Assembly: GCA_046297455.1 (NCBI GenBank)
Contig: JBKBIT010000013.1
Location: forward strand, 55,086-119,085
DNA from: ZYF759 sp046297455
Lineage (GTDB): Bacteria; Pseudomonadota; Alphaproteobacteria; Rhizobiales; Rhizobiaceae
Length of the DNA: 64,000 nucleotides
Reading direction: 5' to 3'
The notes below the pieces were generated by a model. It had not been told where the DNA came from, made no database searches, and saw only the letters and a list, made by a program, of their open reading frames with translations. Below are positions 41,229 to 49,981 of the stretch, in pieces (position 1 is the first letter of the stretch; every line of letters begins with the position of its first letter). Both the position numbers and the translations under genes were made by a program.

Positions 41229-42085
41229 CCAAGGTCAGGGTAGCCGCCATCCAGATGCGGTCCTGCATGGATCCGGCGCGCAACGCCGAGGATTTCGAGG
41301 CGCTGGTACGCGAGGCGGCCGGGCAAGGTGCGGCCTATGTGCAAAGCCCGGAAATGACGGGCCTGCTGGTGCGCGACAAGACAGCCCTGATGGCGCAGAT
41401 CAGGGACGAGGCCGAAGAACCGCTGGTTGCCCGCTCCTCCCGGCTGGCGCGCGAACTGGGAATCCACCTGCATCTGGGTTCGACTGCCATCGCGCTGCCC
41501 GGCGGCAAGGTCGCCAACCGCGCCTTCCTGTTTGACCCGTCCGGGGAAAAACGCGTCAGCTATGACAAGATTCACATGTTCGACGTCGATCTCGACCATG
41601 GCGAGAGCTGGCGCGAATCCGCCACATACGAGCCCGGCAAGGCCACGCGGGTTGCCGAACTGCCGTTCGGCAAGCTCGGTTTCGCAGTCTGCTACGATCT
41701 GCGCTTTCCGCAGCTGTTTCGCGCCCAGGCCCTGGCCGGTGCCGAGATCCTGACCGTACCGGCCGCCTTCACCCGCCAGACCGGCGAGGCCCACTGGCAC
41801 GTGCTTCTGCGCGCGCGAGCCATCGAGAACGGCGCGTTCGTCGTCGCCGCTGCGCAAGGCGGCCGGCACGAGGACGGGCGCGAGACCTTCGGCCATTCGA
41901 TGATCGTCGATCCCTGGGGCCGCATCCTTGCCGAAGCGGATCACGACGAGCCCGGCGTGGTTGTGGCCGAGATAGACCTTGCCGCAGTTGCCGATGCGCG
42001 GCGCAAGGTGCCCAACCTGAAGAATGCCCGGGATTTCGAGGTGCAGACCGTGGCAGCAACGGGCGGTACCGGAGACGGCGCATGA
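41225..42085 (+). CDS. Carbon-nitrogen hydrolase (Nit2/omega-amidase-like)
   Basis: Nitrilase-superfamily amidase of 286 residues. The Glu-Lys-Cys triad is visible as E43 in QSPEMTG, K115 in SYDKIHMFD and C156 in AVCYDLRFP. The YDKIHMFDVDL context is characteristic of the Nit1/Nit2 branch that hydrolyses deaminated glutathione or alpha-ketoglutaramate; adjacency to a glutaredoxin makes a glutathione-related repair role attractive. Translationally coupled to grxC and, by another ATGA overlap, to the DUF1178 gene. Confidence 0.92.
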   Translation: MTKVRVAAIQMRSCMDPARNAEDFEALVREAAGQGAAYVQSPEMTGLLVRDKTALMAQIRDEAEEPLVARSSRLARELGIHLHLGSTAIALPGGKVANRAFLFDPSGEKRVSYDKIHMFDVDLDHGESWRESATYEPGKATRVAELPFGKLGFAVCYDLRFPQLFRAQALAGAEILTVPAAFTRQTGEAHWHVLLRARAIENGAFVVAAAQGGRHEDGRETFGHSMIVDPWGRILAEADHDEPGVVVAEIDLAAVADARRKVPNLKNARDFEVQTVAATGGTGDGA

Positions 42086-42507
42086 TCCGTTTTTCGCTCC
42101 ATTGCGACAATGAGCACGATTTCGACGGCTGGTTCCGTAGTGGCGAGGATTTCGACACCCAGCGCAAGCGCGGTCTTGTTGCCTGCCCCACCTGCCAATC
42201 CGCCAAGGTCGAGAAGGCCCTGATGGCACCTGCCGTGACGACCGGCCGCAAGGGCGAGAAGATGGCTCTGGTGGCCAGCGACGAACAGCGCAAGATGATG
42301 GCGATGTTCAAGGAGATGGCAGAGAAGGTTCGGCAGAATGCCGACTATGTCGGCGACAAATTTGCCGATGAGGCCCGCAAGATCCATTTCGGCGAGACGG
42401 AAGCGCGCGGCATCTACGGCGAGGCGACGATCGAGGAAGCCCGTGAACTGGCCGAGGACGGCGTCGAATTCATGCCCCTGCCGGTGCTGCCCGAAGACCA
42501 GAACTAG
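42082..42507 (+). CDS. DUF1178 family protein
   Basis: Protein of 141 residues of a family found in alpha- and betaproteobacteria and of unknown function. The start, MIRFSLHCDNEHDFDGWFRS, and CPTCQSAKVEKALMAPAV hold cysteines suitable for zinc: C8 and a CxxC. The C-terminal half contains YVGDKFADEARKIHFGE and the conserved ARGIYGEATIEEARELAEDG. Overlaps the nitrilase-family gene by four bases; the association grx-nit-DUF1178 is conserved in Rhizobiales. Converges with ubiG. Confidence 0.92.
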   Translation: MIRFSLHCDNEHDFDGWFRSGEDFDTQRKRGLVACPTCQSAKVEKALMAPAVTTGRKGEKMALVASDEQRKMMAMFKEMAEKVRQNADYVGDKFADEARKIHFGETEARGIYGEATIEEARELAEDGVEFMPLPVLPEDQN

Positions 42508-42528
42508 GCCGGAGCCGGCGGCGGTCGC

Positions 42529-43305
42529 CTATTGCGCCGCCTCGACGCCCACATCATCGATGGCCGGCTTCTGGGCCAGAACCATGTAGTTCACGTCCAG
42601 GTCGCGCGAGCGTTGCCAGCGGTCGGCCAGCGGGTTGTAGCTGACCCCTGTGCGGTCGATAATGTGCATGTCCGCGGCGTTCAGGGCCTTTTCCAGTTCG
42701 TCGGGCCGCACGAGCTTCGAATATTCATGCGTGCCGCGCGGTAGCCAGCGCAGCACATATTCGGCGCCGAAGATCGCCAGGCCCAGCGCCTTCAGCGTGC
42801 GGTTGATGGTGGCCACGAACATGATCCCGCCAGGCCTTACCATCTGGGCGCATTTGTCGACAAAGAAGCCGACATCGGCGACGTGCTCGACCACTTCCAT
42901 GTTGAGGATGACGTCGAAGGTCTCGCCGGCGTCCGCCAGTTCCTCCGCCGTGCCGGCGCGATAATCGATAGAGACGCGGCTTTCGGCCGCATGCAGGCGG
43001 GCAACCTCGATATTGGTTTGCGAGGCATCGACACCGACCACCTCGGCGCCCAGCCGTGCCATCGGCTCGCACAGAAGCCCGCCGCCGCATCCGATATCCA
43101 GGATTCTCAGACCGTCAAAAGGTCTCGCCGCATGCGGATCGCGCCCGAAATGGGCGGCCACCTGATCGCGAATATAGACGAGACGCACCGGGTTGAACTT
43201 GTGCAGCGGGCGGAACTTTCCGTTCGGGTTCCACCACTCGGCGGCGAGGGCGGAGAAACGCTCCACTTCGTCAACATCCACGGTCGTGCGCTGGGCCTGG
43301 GCCAT
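42529..43305 (-). CDS. ubiG: Ubiquinone biosynthesis O-methyltransferase
   Basis: SAM-dependent enzyme of 258 residues that methylates the two hydroxyl groups during ubiquinone synthesis. Features: FSALAAEWWNPNGKFRPLHK at the start, the SAM motif LRILDIGCGGGLLCEPMARL, VVGVDASQTNIEVARLHA, and IINRTLKALGLAIFGAEYVL-type block typical of UbiG, together with WLPRGTHEYSKLVRPDEL. The ATG at 43305 has GAGGAGAG upstream; the longer open frame is ignored. Divergent from the LysE-type gene, next to lysC as in related genomes. Confidence 0.96.
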   Translation of the reverse strand: MAQAQRTTVDVDEVERFSALAAEWWNPNGKFRPLHKFNPVRLVYIRDQVAAHFGRDPHAARPFDGLRILDIGCGGGLLCEPMARLGAEVVGVDASQTNIEVARLHAAESRVSIDYRAGTAEELADAGETFDVILNMEVVEHVADVGFFVDKCAQMVRPGGIMFVATINRTLKALGLAIFGAEYVLRWLPRGTHEYSKLVRPDELEKALNAADMHIIDRTGVSYNPLADRWQRSRDLDVNYMVLAQKPAIDDVGVEAAQ

Positions 43306-43428
43306 TCGGGCTCTCCTCTCGAACCCGAATGAAGTCGTTCGCCGGGCTCGCGATGTCAAGGTGCGACGATGTCGCTTGACGGCACTGGCCAATTATGGAT
43401 GGCTCCAGGCCATCATTGGAGCCTCCCC

Positions 43429-44067
43429 ATGTCGCTCGAATTGTGGATCGCCTTCGCGCTCACCAGCGCCGCCGTCGTCGCGCTGCCGGGCCCGACAGTG
43501 CTGCTCGTGGTGGCCTATTCGCTCGGCCAGGGTCACCGTTCGGCGCGTGCCGCCGTGGCGGGTGTGGGCCTGGGCGACTTCACCGCCATGACCGCCTCTC
43601 TCCTTGGTCTCGGCGCGATCCTGGCTGCGTCGGCAACGGCCTTTACTGCCGTCAAATGGGCAGGCGCGGCCTATCTCCTTTATCTCGGCGTCAAGATGTG
43701 GCGCGCGCCGGTCTCGGCGGATGCTGCCGGCGAACCCTATCTGGCCGATATCGGGCCGAGGCCGGGTCGCGTGTTTGCCCATGCCTGGCTGGTGACGGCG
43801 CTGAACCCCAAGAGCATCGTTTTCTTCGTCGCCTTCCTGCCGCTCTTCATCGATCCCGCGCGCCCGCTCCTGCCGCAGCTTGTCGTGATGGAGACAACGT
43901 TCCTGGTGCTGGCTGTCGCCAATGCCGCCGCCTATGCGTGGCTAGCCGGCCTGGCGCGTGGCAGGATCCGCCGACCGTCCGTGCGCCGCGCCGTCAACCG
44001 TGTTGGCGGCTCGCTGATGGTCGGCGCCGCCCTTCTCGCGGTGGCTCTGCGTCGCGGCCCGGCCTGA
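43429..44067 (+). CDS. LysE/RhtB-family translocator
   Basis: Inner-membrane exporter of 212 residues with six helices, of the LysE/RhtB family that expels amino acids or their derivatives. Features: the PGPTVLLVVAYSLGQGHRSA motif near the N-terminus, the KWAGAAYLLYLGVKMWR region, and HAWLVTALNPKSIVFFVAFL in the middle, all family hallmarks. Start at ATG 43429; the frame is open slightly further upstream. Substrate not predictable. Confidence 0.9.
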   Translation: MSLELWIAFALTSAAVVALPGPTVLLVVAYSLGQGHRSARAAVAGVGLGDFTAMTASLLGLGAILAASATAFTAVKWAGAAYLLYLGVKMWRAPVSADAAGEPYLADIGPRPGRVFAHAWLVTALNPKSIVFFVAFLPLFIDPARPLLPQLVVMETTFLVLAVANAAAYAWLAGLARGRIRRPSVRRAVNRVGGSLMVGAALLAVALRRGPA

Positions 44068-44156
44068 CCATCCGCTCATCACAATGCGATGAGGCGGCTT
44101 TCCTTGCCCCTGTCGTCTGCTAGTTTCGGTCTGGCGCGACGAGGAAAGGACAGACC

Positions 44157-44915
44157 ATGCCCCCAATCCGACGCTTGTTGATGGCTACCGCGTTGTCCGC
44201 CGCCATCGCCGGTTCGGCCTTCGCCCAGGAGCTCGAAGGGATCGACGATATCGATGCCGCGCGCGCCTTCCTGGTCGAACAGGTCGTCGCCCACACGCGC
44301 GCCACGGCGGATGTAACGGGGCGCGAGGCGATCGCGGCACCCATCCTGGAAGCCATCGGTTCCATTTCTCGTCATGAATTCGTCGCGCCGGAGGCCGCAC
44401 CGCTGGCCTATTTCGACCTGCCGCTGCCCGCCGCACACGATCTGCGCGAATCCCAGCCCTTCATCGTCGCCATGATGACCGATCTGGTCGCGCCGCAGAG
44501 CGACCACGACATGCTGATCCTGGGCATTGGCGGCGGCTATCATGCGGCGGTGGCAAGCCTGCTTGCCGGCAACGTCTATTGCCTCGATCTGGACGCGGCG
44601 GCTTCCGCCTCCAGCATGGAGCGCCTCGACCGCCTTGGCTTCGAGAACGTCGAGACCAGGGTCGCCGACCCCTATTACGGCTGGCCCGACAGCGGTCGCC
44701 AGTTTGATTCCATCATTGTCCGGCTGGCCGTTGACAGCGTTCCCGCCGTCCTGCTGCGGCAGCTGAAACCCGGCGGCAGATTGGTCGCGCCGGTCGGGCG
44801 AAGCGAGGAGGCCCAGGAGCTCACGCTATTTACCAAGGCCGAGGACGGCGCGATCAGCCGCCAGACCATCATGCCGGTCCGCTTCATGCGCCTGCCGGGC
44901 GGCGAACGTATCTGA
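44157..44915 (+). CDS. Secreted protein-L-isoaspartate O-methyltransferase-like protein
   Basis: Protein of 252 residues with a signal peptide (MPPIRRLLMATALSAAIAGS, cleavage near AFA-QE). The rest looks like a PCMT: ISRHEFVAPEAAPLAYFDL, LRESQPFIVAMMTDLVAPQS, VYCLDLDAAASASSMERLD and LKPGGRLVAPVGRSEEAQEL. The glycine-rich SAM motif reads MLILGIGGGYHAAVASLL, two residues shorter than the usual GTGSGY-type loop. SAM is not expected in the periplasm, so this is likely either moonlighting or no longer an active methyltransferase. Periplasmic PCMT-like proteins are known from other bacteria. Stands alone between lysE and lysC. Confidence 0.85.
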   Translation: MPPIRRLLMATALSAAIAGSAFAQELEGIDDIDAARAFLVEQVVAHTRATADVTGREAIAAPILEAIGSISRHEFVAPEAAPLAYFDLPLPAAHDLRESQPFIVAMMTDLVAPQSDHDMLILGIGGGYHAAVASLLAGNVYCLDLDAAASASSMERLDRLGFENVETRVADPYYGWPDSGRQFDSIIVRLAVDSVPAVLLRQLKPGGRLVAPVGRSEEAQELTLFTKAEDGAISRQTIMPVRFMRLPGGERI

Positions 44916-45054
44916 CGCAACGCAAGGTCCTTGCTTGCGAAGCGGGGACGATTTGGCTATGGAGGCGCTCATCTCGCCGCCCTGGTCCGCCGGGGCGCAT
45001 TCGTTTGGAGGCCAGGCCGAAAGGCCGGCCTGAACCGAAGGGCCTTCCCCGCAG

Positions 45055-46329
45055 ATGGCGCGCATCGTCATGAAGTTCGGCGGTACGTCCGTCGCCGATA
45101 TCGACCGGATCCGTAACGTCGCGCGCCATGTGAAGCGCGAGGTCGATGCCGGCCACGAGGTCGCCGTCGTCGTCTCGGCCATGTCCGGCAAGACCAACGA
45201 GCTGGTCGGCTGGGTGCGCGAGGCCTCCAAGGCCGAAGGCGCCAATTTCAACATCTACGACGCGCGCGAATACGACACCGTGGTCGCCTCCGGCGAACAG
45301 GTGACCTCCGGCCTGCTGGCCCTGGTGCTGCAGGCGATGGGCGTGCACGCGCGCTCCTGGCAGGGCTGGCAGATCCCGATCCGTACCGACAGCGCCCACG
45401 GCGCGGCGCGCATCGACGATATCGACGCCGCGCTGATGATCGAGCGGTTCGGCCAGGGCCAGGTCGCCGTCATCGCCGGTTTCCAGGGCATCGGCCCCGA
45501 CAACCGCATCGCCACCTTGGGCCGCGGCGGTTCCGACACCAGCGCGGTCGCGGTGGCAGCCGCGGTCGGCGCCGATCGCTGCGACATTTACACCGATGTC
45601 GACGGCGTCTACACGACCGACCCCCGCATCGAGCCCAGGGCCCGGCGGCTGGCCAGGATTTCCTTCGAGGAAATGCTGGAAATGGCTTCGCTCGGCGCCA
45701 AGGTCCTGCAGGTGCGCTCGGTCGAACTCGCCATGGTACATGGGGTACGCACCTTCGTGCGTTCCTCTTTCGAGGCTCCCGACGCGCCCGGCATGGGGGA
45801 TTTCGACAACCCGCCCGGGACGCTCATTTGCGACGAGGACGAGATCGTGGAACAGCAGGTCGTGACCGGCATAGCCTATGCCAAGGACGAAGCGCAGATC
45901 ACGCTGAGGCGTGTGGCCGACCGGCCGGGCGTCGCCGCCGGTATCTTCGGCCCGCTGGCCGAGGCCGGCATCAATGTCGACATGATCGTGCAGAACATGT
46001 CGGAAGACGGCGCCCGCACCGACATGACCTTCACCGTTCCCTCCGGCGATCTCGACAAGGCGCTCCTGGTTCTTGAGAACAACCGTTCGGAAATCGGCTT
46101 CGACGCCCTCCAGCATGACCAGGGTCTGGCCAAGGTTTCGGTCATCGGCATTGGCATGCGCAGCCATGCCGGCGTTGCCGCCACCGCCTTCAAGGCGCTG
46201 TCGGAAAAGTCGATCAATATCCGCGCCATCACCACGTCGGAGATCAAGATCTCGATCCTGATCGACGATCCCTACACCGAATTGGCGGTGCGGACTTTGC
46301 ATTCCGTCTACGGTCTGGATAAGCAGTAG
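45055..46329 (+). CDS. lysC: Aspartate kinase
   Basis: First enzyme of the lysine, methionine and threonine pathway, 424 residues: phosphorylates aspartate. Kinase domain with MARIVMKFGGTSVADIDRIR and the FQGIGPDNRIATLGRGGSDT catalytic region, followed by two ACT regulatory domains: VTGIAYAKDEAQITLRRVAD and the repeat near VIGIGMRSHAGVAATAFKAL. The size and tandem ACT domains fit the lysine-plus-threonine type. Next on the strand is ptsP after 273 bases. Confidence 0.97.
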   Translation: MARIVMKFGGTSVADIDRIRNVARHVKREVDAGHEVAVVVSAMSGKTNELVGWVREASKAEGANFNIYDAREYDTVVASGEQVTSGLLALVLQAMGVHARSWQGWQIPIRTDSAHGAARIDDIDAALMIERFGQGQVAVIAGFQGIGPDNRIATLGRGGSDTSAVAVAAAVGADRCDIYTDVDGVYTTDPRIEPRARRLARISFEEMLEMASLGAKVLQVRSVELAMVHGVRTFVRSSFEAPDAPGMGDFDNPPGTLICDEDEIVEQQVVTGIAYAKDEAQITLRRVADRPGVAAGIFGPLAEAGINVDMIVQNMSEDGARTDMTFTVPSGDLDKALLVLENNRSEIGFDALQHDQGLAKVSVIGIGMRSHAGVAATAFKALSEKSINIRAITTSEIKISILIDDPYTELAVRTLHSVYGLDKQ

Positions 46330-46602
46330 GCATCGGAAAAGCGGCGAAGTCGGCGGCGGCTCGGCGAGGGGCCGGCCGCCTGGAGCATTTTGCGGGCAGG
46401 CGGAATTGCTTGCCGGCGCACGAATGCGGCAATAACAGACGAAAGGAGCGGCAGCGCGAGCGCATGCTGCTCCGGCGGCGTTGGAGGACGACGTGAAACG
46501 CATGCGGACAGGCGATCGGACGGCGCAAGCATGGCGGGCGGCCCTGCCCGGCCCGTGCCCGTGCGCTGCTGCGTTCTTCGCCGGCCGCGGGAGCCGTGCC
46601 GC

Positions 46603-48888
46603 ATGAGCCCCGTCACCAGCAAGGCAGCGATGCAGGGGCCGCGCGTCCTGCTCAAGCGCCTTCGTGAACTCATGGCCGAGGCGCTGGAGCCGCAGGAGCG
46701 GCTCGACCGCATCGTGCGCGAGATCGCCCAGAACATGGTCACCGAGGTCTGCTCGCTCTACGTGTTGCGCGCCGACTCCGTGCTCGAGCTCTACGCCACC
46801 GAGGGTCTGAACCCCGGTTCGGTCCACCTTGCCCAGTTGCGCCTTGGCGAAGGTCTGGTCGGCACCATCGCCGCCAGCGCGCGGCCGTTGAACCTGTCGG
46901 ATGCGCAGAACCACCCCGCCTTCGCCTATCTCCCCGAGACCGGCGAGGAGATCTACCGCTCCTTCCTCGGCGTGCCGGTGCTGCGCGCCGGTCGCACGCT
47001 CGGCGTGCTGGTCGTGCAGAACCGCACCATGCGCCAGTACCGCGACGAGGAGCTGGAGGCGCTCGAGACGATCGCCATGGTGATCGCCGAGATGGTCGCC
47101 TCTGGCGAGCTCTCCCGGCTGACCCGGCCCGGCCTCGAACTGGATCTCAGCCGACCGGTCACCTTCGACGGCATGTCCTTCAACGACGGCATCGGGCTTG
47201 GCCATGTCGTCCTGCACGAGCCGCGCGTCGTCGTCACCAACCTCTTCAACGAGGACAGCGACGCCGAGCTGGAGCGCCTGGAGGAGGCACTTGGCTCGTT
47301 GCGCTTGTCCATTGACGACATGCTCTCGAGGCGCGAGATCGCCTTTGACGGCGAGCACCGCGAGGTGCTGGAAGCCTACCGGATGTTCGCCAACGATCGC
47401 GGCTGGGTGCGCCGGCTCGAGGAAGCGATCCGCAACGGCCTGACGGCCGAGGCCGCGGTCGAGAAGGTGCAGAGCGACATGCGGGCGCGTATGCTGCACA
47501 TGACCGACCCCTATTTGCGCGAGCGCATGAGCGATTTCGACGATCTCGCCAACCGGCTGCTCAAGCTGCTGTTGGGCCGTGGACCTGAGGCCATGGCCGA
47601 CTCGCTGCCGCGCGATGCCATCGTCGTCGCGCGCTCAATGGGCGCGGCCGAACTGCTCGACTACCCGCGCGAGCGCCTGCGCGGGCTGGTACTGGAAGAG
47701 GGTGCGGTCACCAGCCATGTCGTCATCGTCGCGCGTGCCATCGGCATACCCGTCACCGGTCAGATGGTTGGCGCCGTCTCGATGTCGGAGAACGGCGATT
47801 CTATCATCATCGATGGCGACGAGGGCGAGGTGCATCTGCGTCCCCAGCCCGATGTCGAGGCCGCCTATGCCGAAAAGGTGCGGTTCCGTGCCCGCAAGCA
47901 GCAGCTTTATCGGGAGTTGCGCGATCAGCCGGCCGAGACACTGGACGGTGTTGCCATCGGGCTGATGATGAATGCCGGCCTGGCCGTCGACCTGCCACAG
48001 CTCGAGGAATCGGGTGCCGCCGGGATCGGGCTTTTCCGCACCGAGTTGCAGTTCATGGTGGCCGCCACCTTCCCCCGCGCGGAGGCCCAGGAAAAGCTCT
48101 ATCGCGAAGTCCTCAAGGCAGCGGACGACAAGCCCGTCACCTTCCGCACGATCGATATTGGCGGTGACAAGGTCCTTCCCTACTTCAAGGGTGCCGGACC
48201 GGAGGAAAATCCCGCGCTCGGCTGGCGTGCCATCCGCCTGGCCCTCGATCGTCCAGCGCTCCTTCGCACCCAGTTTAGGGCGCTGCTGAAGGCGGCCGGC
48301 GGGCGCGAGTTGCGGCTGATGCTGCCGATGATCACGGAGCTGTCGGAGATCGCCCAGGCGCGCGATCTTCTCGACCGCGAGGTACGCCATCTGTCGCGTT
48401 TTGCCGCCCATCTGCCCACCCGGCTCAAGCTTGGTGCCATGATCGAGGTGCCTGCGTTGCTGTGGCAGCTCGAAGAGTTGATGGAACTGGTGGATTTCGT
48501 CTCCGTTGGCTCCAACGACCTGTTCCAGTTCGTGGCTGCGACCGACCGTGGCAACACGCGCCTGGCAGATCGCTTCGACCCGATCTCGGTGCCGTTCATG
48601 CGGCTGCTCCGGCAGATCGCTCGCACCGGAGAGGCGACCGGCACGCCGGTGACCCTATGCGGCGAACTCGCTGGCAGGCCGCTGTCGGCAATGGCGCTTC
48701 TCGGCGCTGGCTATAGGTCGATCTCGATGTCGCCGGCCGCCATCGGCCCGGTGAAGGCAATGATCCGCGAATTGCATCTGGGCCAGCTGAGAGAGCGGAT
48801 GGACGCGATCCTTGCCGGGTCGGCGACCGATTGCGATTTGCGCGCAGCATTGCAGCAATTCGCTGCCGACAACCACATACCGCTTTGA
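46603..48888 (+). CDS. ptsP: Phosphoenolpyruvate-protein phosphotransferase of the nitrogen PTS
   Basis: Enzyme I-Ntr of 761 residues: takes phosphate from phosphoenolpyruvate and starts the regulatory nitrogen PTS (to NPr and EIIA-Ntr). Domains: N-terminal GAF sensor (about residues 25-160, with MVTEVCSLYVLRADSVLELY and RSFLGVPVLRAG), a phosphohistidine swivel domain with GAVTSHVVIVARAIGIPV (catalytic His), and a PEP-binding TIM barrel with FRTIDIGGDKVLPYFKGA and EVPALLWQLEELMELVDFVS. Start ATG at 46603 is chosen because it directly precedes the first family-like helix; the frame is open further upstream. prfA follows after ten bases. Confidence 0.96.
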   Translation: MSPVTSKAAMQGPRVLLKRLRELMAEALEPQERLDRIVREIAQNMVTEVCSLYVLRADSVLELYATEGLNPGSVHLAQLRLGEGLVGTIAASARPLNLSDAQNHPAFAYLPETGEEIYRSFLGVPVLRAGRTLGVLVVQNRTMRQYRDEELEALETIAMVIAEMVASGELSRLTRPGLELDLSRPVTFDGMSFNDGIGLGHVVLHEPRVVVTNLFNEDSDAELERLEEALGSLRLSIDDMLSRREIAFDGEHREVLEAYRMFANDRGWVRRLEEAIRNGLTAEAAVEKVQSDMRARMLHMTDPYLRERMSDFDDLANRLLKLLLGRGPEAMADSLPRDAIVVARSMGAAELLDYPRERLRGLVLEEGAVTSHVVIVARAIGIPVTGQMVGAVSMSENGDSIIIDGDEGEVHLRPQPDVEAAYAEKVRFRARKQQLYRELRDQPAETLDGVAIGLMMNAGLAVDLPQLEESGAAGIGLFRTELQFMVAATFPRAEAQEKLYREVLKAADDKPVTFRTIDIGGDKVLPYFKGAGPEENPALGWRAIRLALDRPALLRTQFRALLKAAGGRELRLMLPMITELSEIAQARDLLDREVRHLSRFAAHLPTRLKLGAMIEVPALLWQLEELMELVDFVSVGSNDLFQFVAATDRGNTRLADRFDPISVPFMRLLRQIARTGEATGTPVTLCGELAGRPLSAMALLGAGYRSISMSPAAIGPVKAMIRELHLGQLRERMDAILAGSATDCDLRAALQQFAADNHIPL

Positions 48889-48898
48889 AAAGACCAGG

Positions 48899-49981
48899 AT
48901 GAGTATCGAACTTCCCCGCGACCGCATGGACCAGGTCCTGAAACGCTTCGAAATGATCGAGGCGCAGATGGCGGCCGGGCCGGACCCGGACAAATACGTC
49001 AAGCTTGCCTCGGAATATTCGGAACTGCAGGAAGTCGCCGACGCCATCCGTGCCCTGCGCGCCGCTGAGGGCGAACTTGCCGATATCAGGGCCATGCTGG
49101 CTGACGGCGCCATCGATGCCGAGATGCGCGAGCTTGCCGAGATCGAGGAGCCTGACGTCGAGGACAGGATCGAGAAGCTGCGGGCCAATCTGCAGATCCT
49201 GCTTCTGCCGAAGGACGAGGCCGACAACAAGAACGCGATCCTCGAAATCCGTGCCGGCACTGGCGGCGACGAGGCGGCGCTTTTCGCCGGCGATCTGTTC
49301 CGCATGTATGAGCGCTACTGCGCCAAACATGGCTGGAAGATCGAGGTCGTGTCTGCGTCCGATGGCGATGCCGGCGGCTACAAGGAAATCATCGCAACGG
49401 TTTCCGGGCGGGGCGCTTTCGCGCATCTCAAGTTCGAATCCGGCGTCCATCGGGTGCAGCGCGTGCCGGAAACGGAAGCCGGCGGGCGCATCCACACCTC
49501 GGCCGCAACCGTTGCGGTGCTGCCGGAAGCAGAAGAAGTGGACATCGAGATCAGGCCCGAAGACATCCGCATCGACACGATGCGTGCCTCCGGCGCCGGC
49601 GGCCAGCACGTCAACACCACCGATTCGGCGGTGCGCATCACCCATATCCCGACGGGAATCGTGGTGCTCCAGGCGGAAAAGTCCCAGCACCAGAACCGAG
49701 CCCGCGCCATGCAGATCCTGCGCGCCCGGCTCTACGACCAGGAGCGCACCAAGGCAGCCGACGAGCGTTCGGAGGCCCGCCGGCTGCAGGTCGGTTCAGG
49801 CGACAGGTCGGAGCGCATCAGGACCTACAATTTCCCGCAGGGCCGCATCACCGACCATCGCATCAACCTGACGCTCTACAAGCTCGACAGGGTGATCGAG
49901 GGCGAACTGGACGAAATCGTCGATGCGCTCATCTCCGATCATCATTCGCGCCTCATCGCGGCCATGGACGATGGCAGCTGA
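48899..49981 (+). CDS. prfA: Peptide chain release factor 1
   Basis: RF1, 360 residues, terminates translation at UAA and UAG. The peptidyl-tRNA hydrolysis motif GGQ lies in RASGAGGQHVNTTDSAVRIT; further signature is AEKSQHQNRARAMQILRARL, with SGDRSERIRTYNFPQGRITD and HRINLTLYKLD near the end. The Gln of GGQ is the target of the methyltransferase encoded next. The end overlaps prmC by 11 bases. ATG at 48899 follows ACCAGG. Confidence 0.97.
   Translation: MSIELPRDRMDQVLKRFEMIEAQMAAGPDPDKYVKLASEYSELQEVADAIRALRAAEGELADIRAMLADGAIDAEMRELAEIEEPDVEDRIEKLRANLQILLLPKDEADNKNAILEIRAGTGGDEAALFAGDLFRMYERYCAKHGWKIEVVSASDGDAGGYKEIIATVSGRGAFAHLKFESGVHRVQRVPETEAGGRIHTSAATVAVLPEAEEVDIEIRPEDIRIDTMRASGAGGQHVNTTDSAVRITHIPTGIVVLQAEKSQHQNRARAMQILRARLYDQERTKAADERSEARRLQVGSGDRSERIRTYNFPQGRITDHRINLTLYKLDRVIEGELDEIVDALISDHHSRLIAAMDDGS

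Noticed and set aside
44884..47499. An 871-codon open frame on the minus strand opposite lysC and ptsP
   Set aside because: It is the antisense shadow of two certain genes in GC-rich DNA; composition is Arg/His/Gly-rich and shows no family features.
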